From: Paramecium pentaurelia
Lineage: Eukaryota > Ciliophora > Oligohymenophorea > Peniculida > Parameciidae
DNA: 64,000 nucleotides
Direction: 5' to 3'
Assembly (NCBI GenBank): GCA_905183005.1
Contig: CAJJDO010000048.1
Span: 417,498 to 481,497 of the forward strand
Shown here: positions 24,267-34,600 of the stretch, piece after piece
Position numbering within the stretch: position 1 is the stretch's first letter
Layout of the letters: every line of letters starts with the position of its first letter
Notes under the pieces: model-generated
Database searches by the model: none
What the model saw: the letters and a program-made list of their open reading frames with translations, nothing else
What the model was told of the DNA's origin: nothing
Program-made: the position numbers and the translations under genes

Positions 24267-26740
24267 TCATCTACGACCGAAATGGCCATCTCCAGCATAT
24301 CCAAATTCATCCTATTAAGCTAAAATCTTTTTGTTCTTTGGATTTGGATTTTCAGCACTTTATTATCTATTATTCCATTCTGATAAAGCCTTATGTTTAG
24401 TAACAGGATTCTCTCTATCATAATCAGTATCAAAGCTTGCACTCCCTTCAGCATAAGGTTTTATCTAAAATAAGTAAAATTATACTTCTTCATTATTTTC
24501 AACAGGGAAGAGATATTCAGATATATCTTCCATAGGTAATTATTAATATAATATTGCCATTACAATAAGTAGAATATCGATTTTGCTAACCTCTTTAAAA
24601 AAAGTATAAGTCATTATCATTTCACCAAAAGCACACCATGCAATAATATATTCTAACATTTCGATCATTTCTAAAATCAATCATCATGTGTACCTGTTGA
24701 GAGCTGTATACTTATAGATTCCTTAACAGTTCTCCTTCTTAATATATTATAATAGTCTACAAAATAGTATATTAGAATTCCAAAGGCACTAAATAATGTG
24801 CCTAATGGTATTGCAGTACCATACATAAATGTAAACCACATAGTTTTCATAACATCTGAATAACGTTTTGCAGAGAGATAGTCTGGTTCTTCCATTAATT
24901 TATTAGCCTCTTATTAAGTTAATAATGCTTTGTCTCCTTTTGACATGATGTATTTTCTCCAAATGTTCTTACATAAACTCCATGGATCTACACACCAAAT
25001 AAATGGAGGGAAAATTGCATTAAGCACAAAGATTTAACTTTCATTTTAGATGAAACCACCAGCTCCTTTAACATTTTTTAATATAACAATGTCCACCAAA
25101 AAACTTATAATGGCTGCATTTAAAAACAATGCTAAAGCATATTTATAAACAAAAGATATTTAAAATTTTGTTTTATTTGATATTTTTTCATCATCAACAA
25201 TATAATGAACAATTTTAGCAACTCCAAATTTATTAAATAATACTATTGTCATAGATATACTAAATGACATTATATTTATTTTTCTTTTAGTTTCTTCATC
25301 TAATTTTCCTTTCAATTCTTCTTCATGAGCTTCATCACCTAATAATGCTAATCTATGAGATATTAAATAAATAATAAAAAAAGCAGCACTCTCAAATAAA
25401 ATATAATATACCCAAGCTCTCACTCTTTTAAATATCTTTTCACTAGTAGTTATATGAATAAATTCCCAATCTACATCATTTGGTTCAGGTGCTTGTTCTA
25501 AAAATAGTTTTTAACCATTCCACTATAAATCATTATTTGTAAGACTCTTTAATCTACCTCTATTTACATGAGATCTCATTCTTTCCCATTAAGTATGAGG
25601 ATTATCTTATAAAACTAATTATTTCATAGATTCATCATCAAAAGATATAAAGGCTATTCCTGAAAAGTTTGTATTATGAGTTTCATATTCCTCTTCTATC
25701 TTATGGATTTAATGCTCCAAATGTTCTATTTCTTCATCTATCTTTTTAACATTTTCATGATGAAAATTAAAATTACATTATTTTATAGTATCCTTTTTTG
25801 ATTGCAATAATTAATCTAATTTCCTTTCTAATTCTATTATTTCTTCTATATCATATACTAAAACTACTTTTCTAACTATTATTTATTTAGTTGAATCCAA
25901 TACTGAATAATTTTCAAATAAATTCTTTAATTCATATTTATAATCTACACTTAATCCTGTAGGAATATTCTTAACACATATAGTATAATCTGCAGGAGTC
26001 AATTGTTCTTCATCTATTGTTGTATCAATTTATCTTTAACTTTTTCTGAAATATATTAATACAAACATAATTATGAAAATACTAATAAAGTTTAAGACTT
26101 GCATCATTTCAAGAGCTTCTCGATTACTATTTTAGGTATGTTAAATTACTCAAGTTTATTTGCCAAAGACAATCTTAAAAATATACTGTCAGGACAATAT
26201 GGTTCTTCTATTATATGTCCTTCCATCTTCTCTCTTTTTATGTGACTACAATACGAACCATTATAATTAGTGTATAAATTATGCAGTTACTTTACTAAAA
26301 GCTATATGAAAAGGATAATTATGCAATATCTCAAGTAATTATAAAATAATGTAAATCCTGATCCTAAGAAAGATAAAGCCATAGGATCTGAACAATAAGC
26401 AATATCTTCTCTATCTACTTCAAATCCACAACAAGGACATGTCTCAACTAAATTATTCATAAACCTAATCTACTTTATAATGTTTTCAAAGGGTCCTTCT
26501 TTTTCTCTTATGCTGTTCGTCTAGATAATGCATGTTTTCTTGCAATTTCCCAATCACAAGGCATTTATAATGGATTGTAATGATCCTCATGATGATCATT
26601 ACCTGCATGATGTTTCTCATGATTTCCATCCATATGACCATGATTCTAATTTTGATGATGAGACTGATCATTGTGCAGATGTTAATGTTGAGAAGGCTTT
26701 ATTAATACATTATATAGCATACATGTGATTGTTTTTCCAT
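24267..26740 (-). CDS. CSC1/OSCA/TMEM63-type cation channel with His-rich N terminus
   Basis: 784 residues, ATG 26738-26740, TGA 24267-24269. Introns 26697-26722 (26), 26448-26473 (26), 26127-26149 (23), 24671-24693 (23), 24465-24485 (21). A His/Asp/Asn-rich N terminus (HQHLHNDQSHHQNQNHGH) is followed by a CPCCGFEV...YC cluster. Then come the first membrane helices, a cytosolic RNA-recognition-like domain (PADYTICVKNIP; FSGIAFISFDD), the family hallmark EQAPEPNDVDWEF, and a C-terminal multi-helix 7TM region. This order is typical of osmosensitive/mechanosensitive CSC1 channels. A paired charged tail follows. The metal-binding-type N terminus is the unusual part. Confidence 0.85.
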
Positions 26741-27563
26741 TTCTGGATGTGATTATTATTGTTACTAATTAAGTCTTAAAAATATTTACTTAAGATTAAT
26801 AACCTTAACCATGTATTCCTTAGCCATGTTAATCAACTTAATCATTCATATCAGATTAATGCTATTTGTGAGTTGATTAATTCATTGTAATTAGATTAAT
26901 TTTATTGACAGATATGCACATATAAAATAATTTTACAAATCAGTATTTTAAACATCTTTACATCATCAATCATTCATTCATGTTACAGTAACTAATTTAA
27001 GTGATGATGATCAATATGTATTTCCAATTAAGATTTAGAATACTTAACTTATTTATGCTATTAGGGATCATAATTATATTTTAATATTATTTTGAATTTT
27101 ATAATTTCTTGGTAAACTTAAAATCAAATTACATCAATCAATTTAATGATTTTTCCATTCATATTTGGAGATTTTTAGAATAAACAATAATTAATTTCTA
27201 TATGATAAATTTTTATTTTGTTCAAATTGAATTAATTATTATATAATAATACAATATATTTTTGAAAAAGAAATAATATTATCTATAATATAACTTTAAT
27301 ATTAGAATCTACTAATATCATAAATAATATTAATTTATCTATTTATTTTAATAGTACTTCATCTTATGTTATAATTAGCTTAATTCAATTACAATTCTTA
27401 GATAAAGGGGATAATTACTATTAAATTAAATTTAATTAAATAATAATAATATTTATATATGTAATAAGAGTTCAAGTTGCCATAAAAGATTATATAACTC
27501 TATGCAAAATATTAGAATAAATCATAAAAAGTTAAGAAATTCCAACTTCAAGAACATACATTC
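26741..27563. promoter_or_regulatory. Long divergent intergenic region (CSC1-like / MAP kinase)
   Basis: About 820 nt between outward-facing starts. Composition is A/T-rich with a slightly less biased first 280 nt containing repeats of TTAATCA/GATTAAT-type words (for example around 26830-26900). No open frame or structured-RNA pattern could be supported. It should contain promoters for both neighbours. Confidence 0.4.
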
Positions 27564-28916
27564 ATGTTAGAAGACAATTATTCACCAGTTGAAATTAGTA
27601 ATAATTATTTCATATTTTATAGTCGGAAGTGGTGCTTATGGATGTGTTATTTAAGTAGATGATAAAAATGCAAAGGTTGAAAAAGACAGATAAGTTGCTA
27701 TAAAGAAAATTGAAAGAGCATTTGAACATAGATTGTATGCTAAAAGAACACTTAGGGAATTAAAGATTCTTAGATTAATGAAACACGAGAATGTATTATC
27801 ATAAAAGTAATATAGATTGTGGAATTAAAAACCTTACTTCTTCCAAAATCAAGAGAAGAATTTGAAGATGTTTATATGGTCACTGAATTATTAGAAACAG
27901 ATCTTGCTTAAGTCATCAAGAGTGATCAGGTATTGACAGATGAACATATCTAATTATTTCTTTATTAAATTTTAAGGGGATTGAAATATTTACATACTGC
28001 AGGAATATTACATAGAGATTTAGTATCTATTTGTTAAATAAATTAGAAACCTAGAAATTTATTATTAAATAGAAATTGTGATTTAAAGATTTGTGATTTT
28101 GGATTAGGAAGAGCTATGGCAGATCCTTCCTCATCAAATAATGCCAATATTATGACATATTATGTAGAGACAAGATGGTATAGAGCACCTGAATTGTTAG
28201 TGAGTTTCAAAAATTATACTCCTGCAGTTGATATGTGGTCAGTAGGATGTATTTTGGCTGAATTGCTGTTGAGGAAACCTTTTTTAAGAGGAGATTCCAG
28301 TAATTTCATTATAAAATTAACTAAGCTAAAAGATAAGTCAAGTTAATATTTGAATTATTGGGAACACCAAATGAAGCATACATTTAATCATTCTAAGACG
28401 AAAAAGTATAGAACAATCTAAGGAAAGTAATTAAAGAAACTGGACCAAAATAAGGAATACCATTAGAATAATTATTTAAAAATGCCTCTAAAAATGGTAA
28501 TTATTTATAATCTATATTAAAAAGCTTTGGATTTATTAAGAAAACTATTAACATTTGATTATAGATAAAGAATAACAGTTCAATAAGCTTTAGAACATCC
28601 TTATTTGGCTTAATTACATTTTGAAGCTGATGAACCAAGTGCTTAGCTTGTTAATCAATTAGAATTTGAATTTGAAAAGTATGAAATGACCAGAGAATAA
28701 ATTAAAGGTATATTTATATATTTAATTTATAGATCTTCTTTATGAAGAAATACTTTTATATCATTTTCCTGAATTCTAAACATCATATGAAGCAAAGAAG
28801 AAATCTGGATAGAGTTTGATATCTCATGTAGTAAATAATGAAAATGCTAAAATTGTATATAAATTATTTAATTAAAGTTTGATCCCACAGCTGATGATGA
28901 TTTAGATAGGGATTGA
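27564..28916 (+). CDS. MAP kinase (CMGC family)
   Basis: 392 residues, ATG 27564, TGA 28914-28916. Seven introns: 27598-27622 (25), 27793-27815 (23), 28023-28046 (24), 28300-28325 (26), 28497-28524 (28), 28708-28732 (25), 28855-28877 (23). Features in order are GSGAYGCV, VAIKKIERAFEH, TLRELKILRLMKHEN, HRDLKPRN (split by an intron), ICDFGLGRAM, and the activation lip TYYVETRWYRAPE. After these come VDMWSVGCILAELL, FELLGTP, TFDYRQRITVQQALEHPYL and a MAPK-type C-terminal extension. All catalytic residues are present. The TxY dual-phosphorylation site reads T-Y-Y (28155-28163), not the usual TEY/TDY/TGY. A proline-directed Ser/Thr kinase is expected. Confidence 0.93.
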
Positions 28917-28984
28917 ATATAATATTATGATAAATTCAATATTATGGTAAATTAGTTGTATGAAATCTATTCACATAACCCATA

Positions 28985-29895
28985 TCAGTTTTAATTAATG
29001 CTGTGGGTAATCCTGTCTATATTTCCTATTATTATTATAGATATTCCAATCTTTCCCTATATTTGGTTTTCATTTCTTAATTTTTTTATTGGTAATCCTT
29101 CTTTCTACTCATTGTTTAATAGGATCTACATTTATAATTAAAATTAATACTCTCTTTATATAGAAACATTAACTCTTATTTTTATATCTCCTGAACTTTC
29201 TGTATCAATTGGAAATCTATTTAAAACTTTTGGTTGATTTTGTTTATCAAAATAAACAGAATTGGATATTGAATCTAAATCTTTGACTTTTGTGCCTCCT
29301 CCTAAGAAGAATTCATATACTCTAGTGTAAAGATCATCATTAGGTCTATAGGTTTTTAATGTAAGTTCATGAAATCCTGGAGTATGAGGGATTTCAATAA
29401 ATCCATAACCTTATATATAATTTCTTTCCCATGAATCCATTGAACTCACTTACACAAGAAGTTATGGAAATTTACCAAAATTTAATTCGTTTTCATCTAC
29501 TTGTAATTATAAGTCAAAAGGAAAACAAAAATGAGCTTTAGATGTAATAGTACCATCATCATTTTTTATTGTATTAACTTTTGATTATTGTGTTATAGAC
29601 TATCTGAAATATTAGCAGTGAATAAGTACATTCTATTCCATTCTTCTAATTATATTTCTTCGTATTCTTTTTAATCTAACTCTAATAACTCATTATCATC
29701 TAAATCCCATCCAGGAGGGATTTTGAATTTCCATTATAGAAAAAGTTAACTATTATCAAAATTTGAAGCCTCTAATATTTCACCAAATATGTTCACACAT
29801 GCATGTCTATTGTCCTCTAATTATGTATGAAATCCTTATCCTACAAGATTAGATTTGTATTCCAGTTATTTTTTCAAATAATCTTTATTATTCAT
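28985..29895 (-). CDS. MKS1: B9-domain protein, MKS1 type (ciliary transition zone)
   Basis: 294 residues, ATG 29893-29895, TGA 28985-28987, one intron 29604-29629 (26, CAG acceptor). The sequence is a B9 (C2-related) domain: VNIFGEILEASNF, WKFKIPPGWDL, an ITQQSKV strand, KAHFCFPFDL, FPQLLVQVSSMDSW and RNYIQGYGFIEIPHTPG, then TYRPND and EFFLGGGTKVKDL. The FFLGGGTKVKDL strand fits MKS1 better than B9D1 or B9D2. MKS1 is part of the B9/MKS complex of the ciliary transition zone. The protein is shorter than vertebrate MKS1 and starts near the B9 domain. Its start codon lies only 11 nt from that of the divergent p28 dynein gene. Confidence 0.82.
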
Positions 29896-29906
29896 TAATT
29901 ATTTTA

Positions 29907-30754
29907 ATGGAAGACTTTGTACCATCATTAAATAGTTTAGTCAAATATTCAACACCTGTTTTAGTATCTGTAGCTGGTAAAAATACTGGTATTTATTTAT
30001 GGATTACACATAGGTGAAAAAAAGGATGCTTAAGCTAAACAATAAGTTAGAGTCAATAGTCCTGGAAGAGTACAAATTTAATAAAATTATGACAGCAAGA
30101 GAAAATGATAACATAAGAAATTTTACAATAAAATCTACCACCTAAAGAATACAGATTGAAAAATGGACAATTATGGGTACAAACTGTTTTATCTACTCCT
30201 GCAACCAGAATTGAAGTTGTCTAATTATAACAAGAATTAGACAAAAGATTATTGTCAAGAGGAGCCAGAGAAACTGGAATTTGCCCAATAAGAGAAGAGT
30301 TATACGAATAATGCTTTGATGAATTGATTCGTTAAATTACTATCGATTGTAGTTAGAGAGGATTATTATTAGTGAAGTATTCATTTAAGCATTAATTCTT
30401 TTTGAGTTCGAAACGAATTCAGAAATTAATTGAATTCATACAAAACATTATATGAAAGTTCAATTGCATATGGTATGAGAAAAATGATAGATGCTGAATA
30501 AAAAAGGACAGATAAATCAAATAAAATTATGTTTATGGATAGAGAATGTTAAGAGTTATAGAAGGCAGTTGAGGATTTGGAGTAGAAAATTTAGTATACA
30601 AAAAAAGTTGAAACTGAGAAATTATAAAAAGTAACTATTTAAATGTTCTAATTTATAGGAAGCTGAAAACCATAAAAATGAAATAGAAAAAATTAGACTT
30701 TACAATAATTCTCTTAAAGATGAGTTAGGTAGATTATTAGAAGGCAGAAGATGA
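29907..30754 (+). CDS. DNALI1: Axonemal dynein light chain p28 (DNALI1), with a frame break
   Basis: About 246 residues, ATG 29907, TGA 30752-30754. Introns 29989-30013 (25), 30070-30095 (26), 30631-30658 (28). The family core is clear: SLVKYSTPVLVS, LPPKEYRLKNGQLWVQTV, STPATRIEVVQLQQELD, ARETGICPIREELYEQCFDELIRQ, RGLLLVK, then VRNEF and SYKTLYESSIAYGMRKM, ending in a coiled coil. Between LLLVK (to 30376) and VRNEF (from 30406) the frame shifts. A GT...GAG intron (30377-30406) leaves a premature TGA, and a 46-nt GT...CAG intron would delete the conserved VRNEF. p28 binds single-headed inner-arm dyneins. Confidence 0.85.
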
Positions 30755-31129
30755 CTAAGATATAATATATAATAAATTTGATATATAATTATTTTATATC
30801 ACTATAAAATTTAGAATTAATCAAATGATTATTTTAAATTTAAATTATCGTAATGATGATCTAAATAGTTTCTAAAATTATGTATAAATGTCAATTTAAA
30901 AGTATAAAAATGGAATATTTTTTAAGATACACTTCAAAGTTTTGTTCTTTGATAAACAGGAATTTGGAATTCGAAAATGTGTTTAATTTACTAATCCCAA
31001 AAAATAAAAGCTTTAAAAGAAAAAGTATCTTGATAATAATTAGGATTATAAAAATCAACCTAATATGCATATGTTTTATAAACAATGCTATTAGGGTGTT
31101 TTGAAATAATAGATAATATATATATCATC
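30755..31129. other. AT-rich intergenic leader of the GC-enriched block
   Basis: About 375 nt after the p28 gene. A short open stretch at 30880-31104 (74 codons) is Lys/Ile/Phe/Asn-rich and appears on both strands at once, which suggests chance in A/T-rich DNA, so I do not call it a gene. A TATATATA-like run at about 31113-31126 precedes the structured block and could act as a TATA element. Confidence 0.4.
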
Positions 31130-31640
31130 AAAGGAACTAAGGGCAAGGTATTTCCTAACATTTAGGACCTGCGATGAAATTGCTCATAGCATAGGTCTCT
31201 TAGTCACTGAATTTTCGTGATTTCTTTCTGTTTTTAGTCTAAGAAATCACTTAAATCAGATCACCATTTAGGACTACCTGCAACTCACCACATGGTTCTT
31301 TTCCTTTTGGACAGTAATACAATGGACTTAAATTTTCTAATCGTTGACTGCTATCAGTCGAACAGTTAGAATCAATATTTAATTCCTCAATATTAGTGAG
31401 TGGATTCTATAATGTTTAAAATTGAAATACCTTATATTTCGAAGGGGGAGTGATATAGTATGATTGACATTCCTTATTTTTTGGAACAAAGAGACACTTA
31501 GAGCTGTTGTATTTCTAAGACTGTTTTAAAACTCGGGTTTTGTTACTGCTCACTAGATAACTTTAGGTTTTTAATTTACTTTTTTGATTCTGGGGAAGAC
31601 TTTTGTTTTTAAAAAGCTGGTAAAGGCTTTTTTTTAAATT
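31130..31640. ncRNA. Candidate structured non-coding RNA (strand uncertain, + favoured)
   Basis: This ~500-nt block is visibly richer in G and C than every flanking intergenic region, and no frame on either strand is coding. It contains hairpins. One pairs 31217-31226 (GTGATTTCTT) perfectly with 31241-31250 (AAGAAATCAC) around a 14-nt loop. Another, 31335-31371, joins TTCTAA/TTAGAA and GTTGACTG/CAGTCGAAC arms around a CTAT loop with one bulge. A third pairs GACCT (31167-31171) with AGGTC around 31193-31197. A TATA-like run lies upstream and a run of T's (31629-31636) at the end, as in an RNA polymerase III unit read on the + strand. I compared it by eye with U1-U6, U3, SRP, RNase P/MRP and telomerase RNA and could not match it. 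Confidence 0.45.
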
Positions 31641-31686
31641 TTTATTTAATTAATATTATAATATGGCTAGCTGATTTAATAAATAT

Positions 31687-34600
31687 TCACTCGTCATCCC
31701 CCGTTCTGGGTTAGGTATCCATACCATTTAAACGATCTTTGTAAACTTCAAGTAAAAATTTATAATCAATGCGTCCATTCTTCTTGGACCAAGAAATAAG
31801 TTAAGGCCACTGTTCATCTCTGACAACAATTCCTTAAGATCTCAACATCCTATCCATCTCTTATTTAATAAGCTATTTAAATATAAAATACTTAAATACA
31901 TCTTCTGTTAATGGTATTTATCCATTTTATGTCAAATGTTTAAAGATTTCCAAAAGGTATTTTCTATTTTTACCAATTGCATTTATAGTTTTATCAAATT
32001 CTTTAGAACTCTCCCAAATTCCATTTTCTAAATTAAAAATAATAAAAATTACCAACATATTAGAGTGCACTTTATTTAGCAGGTGGTTTTCTGAGAAATG
32101 TTTTGAATTTACTTTAAGCATTTATTAATCCATCATCAGTTAAACCTTCAAATTATTGATGAGAATTTGCATTTGATTTAGTTAACCAATTCTTATCAGT
32201 CTAGGCCATTAATGATTTCTAAGAAGTTTTCTTAATTCTTATATTAGCACTCATGGGTCTAAAATTATATAATAATTAAAAACCTTTTCTTTTCATTAGG
32301 ATTTGAGAATTTAGAAAATGCATCCATCCATTCAGTTAAATCTAGATGTCCATCCCTTCTTTTATCAATAAATTCAAATAGATCTTTTATTATAGCAAAT
32401 GGTGGAATTTCTTCTGTTGCTAATCTATATAACATTTCAATCATATCCTTAAATTTATCAAAGGTCAAAAATCCTGTGTGTTATGCATCTATTTATCTGA
32501 ATGCATCTTTAGGAGATAATAAATAATGATAAATGTGATCATTGACTCTTTATAAATGAATACCAGCTCTCTCAAGTATTTTATTATCAGCTTATCTAAA
32601 ATCTAATTTCTTAGAAAATTCCTTCCAATTCACCATACTATTTCTATCAGTATCAAGCATAGCTGATAAAATATCAATATCTTAAAAGGTTAATCCCATA
32701 TTCAAACTTCGAATTACTTATCTGAATTCTAAATTAGTAATAAATCCAGTGTTGTCCATATCATATTATTTAAATAATTCATTAATATTTTTATTTGAAT
32801 TTCTTAAAAATCTTCTGATTTTATCTAGTAAACTGATATTTACTTAATTTCTTTCATCTAAAGGTAATTCAGATAATCCACTAATATTATAAATATATAT
32901 AATAATACCCTTAAGTAGCTGGACGAATAGCTAATTATTATGATTGTCCTTCTGCTTGTTCATAGATTTTACCACCTTTTCCAAAAATAAGTGCAAATGC
33001 ATGATTACTTAATGATCCATTCTTTTAAACTCTATTCCATAATATTTCTATATCTCCTTCAACAAATCTTTTTGGAAATAATGCTTAAATAGCTTTATAA
33101 AAGCTTTCTTTAGTAATTATATGACTATGTTCCATTTAGAAATAATGGATTGCATTTTAAATACTAGAGAAATATGTTGATAAGGCATCTTAGATTTCTT
33201 TAATCATCTAATCTTACCAATTATATTGAGCAAAAGCATTCAACCAATCTGATTCAACTAAATATCCTTTTTTATGAGAATCAAGATCAGAAAATATCTC
33301 ATAAACTAATTTCTCTGTTAAATCAAATCCTGCCAAAACATTTTTTTCATCTATCCATTTCTTAAATTTTTAGAATACTAATTTCTTACGATATCCTGAA
33401 ACTATATCAAAAGATTCTTTAACATTTGGATAATGTCTACTTATTATTAATCCTATCTATTATCTAGCATTCATTTTCCAATCAAAAGAAGATCTAGATT
33501 CTTATTATTATTTTACAGCTAAAGTTGTACTTTATCCAAATATTTATTTGTTTTTACCATAGAAAAATCCTTCTTCAACAAATCTTCTAAAATCCATTAA
33601 AGTTATTTTTCCTCTTTTATATTAATCCATCAATTTAAATAATCTATTAATTTTTGCTTCTGTAATCTCTTTCTCTTCTATTTTCAATATATCTTTGAGA
33701 AATGTTCTTAAATCAGTTTTATTAACTTAACCATCAAAATCTTTATCAAATGTTCTAAATGCATCTTCAATAGTAATATTCTCTCTTTGACACCAATTTC
33801 TTATTTTAAATAAGATCTCTAATTCCCAATCCCAATCATCTTCTTATAATTATGGCATCTATTAAATTATAGACTTGCTCAAAAACTTTACAAAAGTATT
33901 TAGATCAATCAAACCAATTCTCTACTTATCCATAAATGCAAAAAATCCATCTTTAGCAGGTTAACTCAATGTCATAATTTTATCAATATTATAAAATTCA
34001 CTTATTGATAAGAATCCATTATGATCAGTATCTAAAAAGGTAAATAGTTCTTCATAAGACATTCCCTTTCTATTTAATTTAATACGTAAATCTTTTAGTA
34101 TATGATCAAATTTAGATTCTGGCAATTCTTCTATAGGAAATAGACTTTTTGTTTAATTCATTCCATCAACTAAAGACTAAAACATCTTTTTTTAACCCAT
34201 AGTAATTAAATCAATAGATTTGGATTAAACAAAAGTTTTTTCAATAGCAGATAAAGTATCACTATATTAAGGTTTAATTTTCATCTATTCAGCAATTTAT
34301 TCTATTTGAGATTGATCTTTTCTTATATTAAAATATGAATATCGTTTAATGAAAATATTCATATCTTCATCACTTACAACTCCATTTCCATCAACATCCA
34401 TTTCTCTACAATATTCTAAACATTCATCATGTGGTAATTATTAAAAAAGATTTTTTTCAAGATATTAAGAAGTAGATTCAATATTACAAGATCCATATCC
34501 TGATTTTACTTATTATAAAAATTGTATGACTGTAAATTTTCTTTGAGTCAAATACTTACTAATTTTTTAAGCAAAATCAACAAGGTCTTTTGCTGTATCT

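Noticed and set aside
26528..26728. Plus-strand open frame rich in His and Asp (MHVFLQFPNHKAF...)
   Set aside because: It is the antisense of the His/Asp-rich first exons of the CSC1-like gene; the minus-strand reading continues through introns into a full channel protein.
30377..30406. Ordinary GT...GAG intron in the p28 gene
   Set aside because: Leaves a premature TGA before the conserved SYKTLYESS block, so reported as a frame break instead.
30880..31104. 74-codon open frame on + and overlapping 64-codon frame on -
   Set aside because: Both strands open at once, biased to Lys/Ile/Phe/Asn, no conserved features, no intron extends either.
31130..31640. Identity as telomerase RNA or U3 snoRNA
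   Set aside because: No template complementary to G4T2/G3T3 telomere repeats and no box A/A' or GAC motifs of U3 seen.
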